The notes under the pieces: generated by a model
What the model was told of the DNA's origin: nothing
The model's database searches: none
What the model saw: only the letters and a program-made list of their open reading frames with translations
Assembly: GCA_900555925.1 (NCBI GenBank)
Contig: USMU01000031.1
Location: 1-19,602 of the forward strand
Direction: 5' to 3'
DNA: 19,602 bases
DNA from: an uncultured Clostridium sp.
GTDB lineage: Bacteria > Bacillota > Clostridia > Christensenellales > Borkfalkiaceae
Shown here: piece after piece, positions 15,283 to 19,602 of the stretch
Numbering within the stretch: position 1 is the stretch's first letter
Layout of the letters: each line of letters opens with the position of its first letter
Program-made: the position numbers and the translations under genes

Positions 15283-16278
15283 TTAAAAAATGCCGTTCGC
15301 CGTCAATTTATTGCTGACCCAGTTTGCCAAGAGAAGAAGCAGAAAACTCAGAGCAGAATTGAACAGCCCGATTGCGGTAGTATAGCTCCAAGCGCCGGTT
15401 CCCAAAGCGCCTTTTTCGTAAATAAATACGGAAATCGTATAAGCGACGTCCTCGTTCAATTCGTTTTTGAGCAGGTACAGTTTCTCGAATCCGACATTGA
15501 GCATCGTGCCGACCTTCATAATGAGCAACATCATAATGGTAGGGAGAATGGAGGGCAGAGAAATATGCCAAAGTTTATTGAATCTGCCGGCCCCGTCGAT
15601 TTCGGCAGCCTCGTATAAGCTGACGTCAATGCCGCCGAGAGCGGCGATATAAATGATGCTGTTAAAGCCGATCGTCTGCCAAATATCGCTGATGACGATA
15701 ATGGCGCGGAAGAAACGCGGGTCGTTTATGAGGCCGATATCCTTTTTGAGGACGCCGAGATTTCGGAACAGTTCGGTAAAAACGCCCGTATTGGAGGTGA
15801 GCTGATTGATGATCGTACACGTGACCACGATGGAAATAAAGTACGGGAGATAGACGAGCGTAAGGATCACTCTCCTGTACCAAGCCTTCTTTACCGAGTT
15901 GATCATCAATCCCAGGACAATGGGTGCGGGGAATACAAAAACGAGGCTTAAAAGTCCGTAAATCAGCGTATTGCTGAAATACAGCCAAAAATTTTTATCG
16001 TTGAAAAAGCGAATGAAGTGTTCGAGGCCGTTATTGTCCGCCCAAGGGCTTCCAAAGAATCCCTTTGCCATATCGAAATCCTGAAAAGCCATGATGAGCC
16101 CCACCATGGGGAAATAGCAAAACACGATAAAAAACGCGAGAGCGGGGAGCGTCAGCAAATAGATTACCCAATTCTTTTTAGCGTCCTTTTTGACGGCGCG
16201 GCAAGCTCTTTTGAATACGTTTTCTTTTACCGCAGTTGTATTTTGAACGATTACCGTTCCTTCTTTTTCTTCGATCAT
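15283..16278 (-). CDS. CUT1/Lpl-type sugar ABC importer permease (LplB/YteP-like)
   Basis: This is the partner permease of 331 residues, with six hydrophobic segments starting near residue 38 and the coupling loop EAAEIDGAGRFNKLWHISLP (223-242). The C-terminal NKLTANGIF is typical of LplB/YteP. The start is placed at 16278 because GGGAGG lies eight bases upstream. The in-frame Met at 16338 has no ribosome site, would add about 20 residues of unconserved sequence, and would force translation through the perfect hairpin at 16301-16330. The cytoplasmic tail before the first helix is rich in Lys. No ATPase gene accompanies the operon, so energy is probably supplied by a shared MsmX-like ATPase encoded elsewhere. 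Confidence 0.92.
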   Translation of the reverse strand: MIEEKEGTVIVQNTTAVKENVFKRACRAVKKDAKKNWVIYLLTLPALAFFIVFCYFPMVGLIMAFQDFDMAKGFFGSPWADNNGLEHFIRFFNDKNFWLYFSNTLIYGLLSLVFVFPAPIVLGLMINSVKKAWYRRVILTLVYLPYFISIVVTCTIINQLTSNTGVFTELFRNLGVLKKDIGLINDPRFFRAIIVISDIWQTIGFNSIIYIAALGGIDVSLYEAAEIDGAGRFNKLWHISLPSILPTIMMLLIMKVGTMLNVGFEKLYLLKNELNEDVAYTISVFIYEKGALGTGAWSYTTAIGLFNSALSFLLLLLANWVSNKLTANGIF

Positions 16279-16300
16279 CTCAAAATCCTCCCGTCGATGA

Positions 16301-16330
16301 ATCGGCGACGCAAGAATTTGCGTCGCCGAT
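16301..16330 (-). promoter_or_regulatory. Perfect intercistronic hairpin between binding protein and permease genes
   Basis: Perfect 13-base arms ATCGGCGACGCAA (16301-16313) and TTGCGTCGCCGAT (16318-16330) with a four-base loop lie between the binding-protein stop (16341) and the permease start (16278). No T-tract follows on the minus strand, so it is more likely an mRNA-stabilising or partial-attenuation element than a terminator. Such elements raise binding-protein levels above permease levels in other sugar transport operons. Confidence 0.8.
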
Positions 16331-16340
16331 CCTCGCATCG

Positions 16341-17942
16341 TTATTTAGAAAGGCGTGCGTTATAGCGGTCCAGCGACGTTTGTTTCATCGCGATCATTTT
16401 TTCGATTCCCATCTTTTTCAATTCTTCCTGGAATTTAGAAAATTCCATGGGCGAATTTCCCGTGATATAATCGAAAATATAATCTTGGACTTCCTCCTGA
16501 ATCTCTTGCATGACTTCCCCGAATTCTTTCCCTTCCTCCGAAGTCAGAGAAGTGACGGGCAGAACCCAATCTGCGTCGCAGCCTTCCGTCCAAGTCTTCA
16601 TAGCGGCCTGTTCCTTTTCGGTAGAAACCTGTTTTTCTCTATCGATGTCATAGAAACAGGGGAATCCCTGCGCGGAATACTTTTTGACGGAATCGGAAGG
16701 CGACAGAGTTTCATTGTCAGTGACTTTTTCCGTATAATGCGGGTTTCCGTCCTCATCGAGCGTATAGGTATCCCCTTCTATTCCGTAGCTCATCAAAAGG
16801 CTCCCTTCCTCGGAATACAGATAGTCAAACCACTTCATCACGTCGTCGATTTTATCTTCGGGGAGCTTGTCGGTAATGACCGCATAATTTCCCGCCCGAT
16901 TTGCTTTTTGCCGGATATGCATTTCGTCCGACTCGTTGATTTTAGGATTGGGAACGGCGACAAGGGAATACTCTTCGTTTTTGAGCGCATGCGCAGTATT
17001 TTCATATTGCGTCATATAAATATACATCTGCGTGAAGGCTCCGTATTTGGCCTCCTTGTACGAACCGTCGCTGTTAGTGCCGCCCACGGCGTCGGTAATG
17101 GGCACATATTCCTTGGAAGCGGCATATTCGGGACTGATGAATCCCCTTTCATACCAGGAATGCATTTTTTCGAGATAATCCTCGAATTCGTCCATGTACG
17201 GTCCGTAATTGACTTTTCCCGTTTCGTCGAGCTGGAAATCGAAGGTGACTCCGAAGCCTGCACTGATAGAGTTAAACGGGTCTACGCCGACCGAATACAG
17301 GAAGAACGGAGTGTCGCTCAATCCCTTATCCTTAAACCCCTGTAAAACGGTCTCCCAATCCGCATAGGTCTTGGGGATTTTTACTTCCCCCGTCGTGGTT
17401 CCGTCCACGGTATAGCCGATTTTTTTCAGCCAATCCTCGCGCATCATGTAGCCATACCAGCTGTCCGATTCCTTGTTCGCGATCTCGTAGAAGCGCGTGA
17501 GCCTTCCGTCATCCGTGATAACGTCCTGTTTTACGTCGGGGTCATTTTCTACGAGGGAATAGTAATTAGGAGCCATTTCCTCCATTTTATCGCTGATATC
17601 GATGATTTTTCCGTCAGAAATTCCCTTTTCAACGCCGCCCGGATACGTTCCCGTATAGTTGGGCATGGAGTCGTTTAGAATCATGACGTCGCAATAGGTG
17701 CCGCGGGCAAATACGTTATTGACGTTGTCCATGCTGTCGTGGACATATTTCACTTTCAGTCCGCTGATTTCTTCCAGCCTCTGAAAAACGATGTGCTGGT
17801 CGTACTGCCCGACCGCGTTGCTCTTGAAGGGCACCCAAACGCTGAAATCGTAATCTCTTTTTTCTCCGCAGGCCGCGGTCGCGAGCAAACAGCTCGCGCC
17901 GAGGACACAGACCGATAATAAACTGATTAAACGCTTTTTCAT
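16341..17942 (-). CDS. CUT1/Lpl-type sugar-binding lipoprotein (LplA/YtcQ-like)
   Basis: This is an extracellular sugar-binding lipoprotein of 533 residues, the typical size for LplA/YtcQ. The ATG at 17942 follows AGGAGC and gives a clean signal: MKKRLISLL, a hydrophobic core, and lipobox TAAC with Cys25. A GTG eight codons earlier has a poorer ribosome site. The mature part shows the family pattern, beginning VWVPFKSNAVGQYDQHIVF and containing a YADWETVLQGFKDKG stretch, with many aromatic residues suited to sugar stacking. It is followed by the hairpin and the two permease genes, and preceded by only 28 bases after the repeat-rich surface protein. The ligand is unknown; plant or host glycan fragments are plausible. 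Confidence 0.92.
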   Translation of the reverse strand: MKKRLISLLSVCVLGASCLLATAACGEKRDYDFSVWVPFKSNAVGQYDQHIVFQRLEEISGLKVKYVHDSMDNVNNVFARGTYCDVMILNDSMPNYTGTYPGGVEKGISDGKIIDISDKMEEMAPNYYSLVENDPDVKQDVITDDGRLTRFYEIANKESDSWYGYMMREDWLKKIGYTVDGTTTGEVKIPKTYADWETVLQGFKDKGLSDTPFFLYSVGVDPFNSISAGFGVTFDFQLDETGKVNYGPYMDEFEDYLEKMHSWYERGFISPEYAASKEYVPITDAVGGTNSDGSYKEAKYGAFTQMYIYMTQYENTAHALKNEEYSLVAVPNPKINESDEMHIRQKANRAGNYAVITDKLPEDKIDDVMKWFDYLYSEEGSLLMSYGIEGDTYTLDEDGNPHYTEKVTDNETLSPSDSVKKYSAQGFPCFYDIDREKQVSTEKEQAAMKTWTEGCDADWVLPVTSLTSEEGKEFGEVMQEIQEEVQDYIFDYITGNSPMEFSKFQEELKKMGIEKMIAMKQTSLDRYNARLSK

Positions 17943-17970
17943 AGTAGCTCCTGTTAAGTTTTTCACTCGC

Positions 17971-19602
17971 TTACGCCTGTTCCGTCAATGTGAGCGTTAC
18001 GCCCATCAACGTGACACTGACGGTCATTTTTCCGTCCTCCGTCTTTCCGATTTTACCTTCCAGACGGTCACCCTCACTGCCCAGCCAGATGATGGTATTT
18101 CCATCGGCCGTCAGTTGGTGGGTGAAATCCATATTCATGATAAAGACCTTCAATTTTCCTGTCCCGTCTGTATTTACGGTCAAAGTAACATCCATACCTC
18201 CGACCGTAGGAACGCCCTCGGGCAATTTTCCGGTAAACGTCTTTGCTTCCTCAAAATATTTAGGCTGTCCGTCTATCGCGGCAAACGTGAGCTTTTCCAC
18301 CTGTCCGATCTTGTTTTTCAGTGCAAATTCAAACTGTACGTTATCGTAACCAATCTTATCGTTTTTCGCGGTCTTGACGATTTTGAGTTCCAGCTTTTCT
18401 CCGTCTCCGAGATTGAGCGTGACGACGCCCGTCGCAGCGTCATAGTCATAAGAAATGTTCTTTTTGTCAATCTTGAAGTTTTCCTGGAATTTTTCGAGCG
18501 TCAGTCCGAGCTTTCCCGCTTCGTTGTGCGTATTGAAATCCTTTTCGGACAAAGTAGACTTCACGACGAAATCCGCGGTGAGGTCGGGCCTTAAAACCAA
18601 TTCCGTCATGGAACCGGAAGGGAAGAAATTGTTGAGTGTGACGTCTTTTCCTTCCGCATCCTTATACACGACTTCGGAGGTCTGTCCCGCACGGAAGATT
18701 ACGGTATAATCCGCAAAGGGAGTACCCTCGTTCCATACTGCATCGAAAGTAACCTTCGCCGCCGAGTCTTCCGCTATCGTATAGGTATCGCCGGGCATAT
18801 AGTTATTTTCGCCGTCCGACCAGCCGCCGAATATGCTTCCCGGCTTGACGAAATTATTTTCGGGCAGAGTAAAGGATTTGCTCTGATATACTTCGATATT
18901 CTCAACCGAACCGGTAACACCTTCTCCGCCGTTGAATTCGACGGTAACGAGGTCCCGCCATACCGCCGTAAATGCGGTATCCTTGCCCTCGGCGACGGTA
19001 TAGGAAGCGCCGGGTTGATAGAGCTTGCTTCCGTCAGACCAGCCGTCGAACAGTTTATTTTCGTTTTCGTAAGGCATTTCGGGCAGCGTGATTTTCATTC
19101 CTTCGCCCTGCTCGACGGAATCTATGGTTTTGCCTTCGATTCCCGTTTCAAAAGATATGGTGCGAAGCTGCCGCCATACGGCATAATAGGTTGTATCCGC
19201 CTTTTTATACGCCCTCGCACCGGGCATGCTTCCCGACTTCGCGGTCGCAGACGTTCCCCAGCCGTTAAAGACGTAGCCGTCTTTTGTCAGCTCGCATTCG
19301 GGGAAGACGAAATACAGATTGTTCCCCGCAACGATAGCTTCGGGCGCCTTTCCCGTACCGCCGTTCGCATCAAACGTAATAGTCACCGTCTTTTCCGTTT
19401 TCGCGACGAATGTCATTCCCTCTGCGGCCGTAACCTTATCGCCGGGCCGCTTCACGGAAGTATTCAGACTTCCGTCGTCTTTCACCTGCTGCCAACCTGC
19501 AAAGCCCTTGTCGTCCGCCCCGACAAAAGAAGCGGCGGGCAGAACGAACTGAGAACCTACGGGAGCTTCGATAACGAATCCGCCTTCATCGGCGATGTCC
19601 GC
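17971..19602 (-). CDS. Repeat-rich surface protein with Listeria-Bacteroides (InlB B-type) repeats, N-terminus cut by window edge
   Basis: The frame is open from the right window edge to the stop at 17971, giving 543 visible residues. The apparent GTG start at 19485 is internal, because the repeat pattern continues upstream of it. Three clear repeats of about 70 residues (about 72-145, 147-217, 219-291), and part of a fourth at the visible start, show the Flg_new/InlB B-repeat pattern. Each begins VTITFDANGG-like, has a central FxGWSDG box and ends AVW. Residues about 295-543 form a beta-rich region I do not recognise, ending in TLTLTEQA with no LPXTG motif or membrane anchor. Anchoring must therefore be N-terminal, or the protein is secreted. 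The stop lies 28 bases before the sugar-binding lipoprotein, so it shares the Lpl operon and may help hold glycans or attach cells to them. Confidence 0.85.
   Translation of the reverse strand, partial: ADIADEGGFVIEAPVGSQFVLPAASFVGADDKGFAGWQQVKDDGSLNTSVKRPGDKVTAAEGMTFVAKTEKTVTITFDANGGTGKAPEAIVAGNNLYFVFPECELTKDGYVFNGWGTSATAKSGSMPGARAYKKADTTYYAVWRQLRTISFETGIEGKTIDSVEQGEGMKITLPEMPYENENKLFDGWSDGSKLYQPGASYTVAEGKDTAFTAVWRDLVTVEFNGGEGVTGSVENIEVYQSKSFTLPENNFVKPGSIFGGWSDGENNYMPGDTYTIAEDSAAKVTFDAVWNEGTPFADYTVIFRAGQTSEVVYKDAEGKDVTLNNFFPSGSMTELVLRPDLTADFVVKSTLSEKDFNTHNEAGKLGLTLEKFQENFKIDKKNISYDYDAATGVVTLNLGDGEKLELKIVKTAKNDKIGYDNVQFEFALKNKIGQVEKLTFAAIDGQPKYFEEAKTFTGKLPEGVPTVGGMDVTLTVNTDGTGKLKVFIMNMDFTHQLTADGNTIIWLGSEGDRLEGKIGKTEDGKMTVSVTLMGVTLTLTEQA

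Noticed and set aside
16236..17345. Plus-strand open frame of 369 codons
   Set aside because: It is antisense to the LplA-like binding protein and the start of the permease, with no ribosome site and low-complexity Phe/Arg composition.

Overview
The window looks like a carbohydrate-scavenging region of a low-to-mid GC Bacillota genome, most likely a gut or host-associated member of the Clostridia. The basis is strong AGGAGG-type ribosome binding sites, Gram-positive lipoprotein signals ending in Cys, LplABC-type sugar importers without their own ATPase, LacI and MarR regulators, and a heterodimeric ABC exporter. The genus cannot be fixed from sequence alone. Almost everything is read on the minus strand; only the LacI-family gene is on the plus strand. 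The dense plus-strand open frames opposite the real genes are antisense shadows.

Region A (about 1-9950) is a LacI-controlled sugar locus. A minus-strand operon starts at a near-consensus promoter near 8721-8749. It runs through a cytoplasmic GH32-like enzyme (7162-8610), a 64-residue two-helix membrane protein (6956-7150), a second GH32-like enzyme that is a secreted lipoprotein (4923-6959), and then an Opp/Dpp-type importer. The importer consists of a large lipoprotein binding protein (2907-4874), two permeases (1806-2894 and 881-1801) and an ATPase that runs off the left edge (1-872). Spacing is tight throughout, with one ATGA overlap. Two almost identical operators with the core TGCAAACGTTTG lie just downstream of the promoter. 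The divergent LacI-family gene (8885-9874) has its own promoter and a strong hairpin after it. The inferred scheme is that an extracellular enzyme trims a fructan-like or related glycan, the Opp-type transporter imports the oligosaccharides, the cytoplasmic enzyme finishes them, and the repressor senses a product.

Region B (about 9971-14255) is a MarR-regulated exporter operon. It holds a consensus promoter with an inverted repeat in its spacer, marR (13712-14185), a short and possibly frameshifted small reading frame (13546-13705), and two ABC exporter half-transporters (11813-13549 and 9971-11809). Their motif substitutions fit a heterodimer with one degenerate and one canonical ATP site.

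Region C (about 14296-19602) is the 3' part of a CUT1/Lpl-type sugar import operon. It holds a partial repeat-rich surface protein with Listeria-Bacteroides (InlB B-type) repeats (17971-19602, running off the right edge), a binding lipoprotein (16341-17942), a perfect intercistronic hairpin (16301-16330), two permeases (15283-16278 and 14361-15269) and a terminator (14296-14334). No ATPase is present, as is usual for this family, whose members rely on a shared MsmX-like ATPase encoded elsewhere.

No RNA genes, CRISPR arrays, insertion sequences, phage genes or attachment sites were found. The only gene-free stretches near 300 bases are the divergent lacI/GH32 intergenic region (8611-8884) and, at under 200 bases, the marR upstream region (14186-14360). 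Both are described through their sites.
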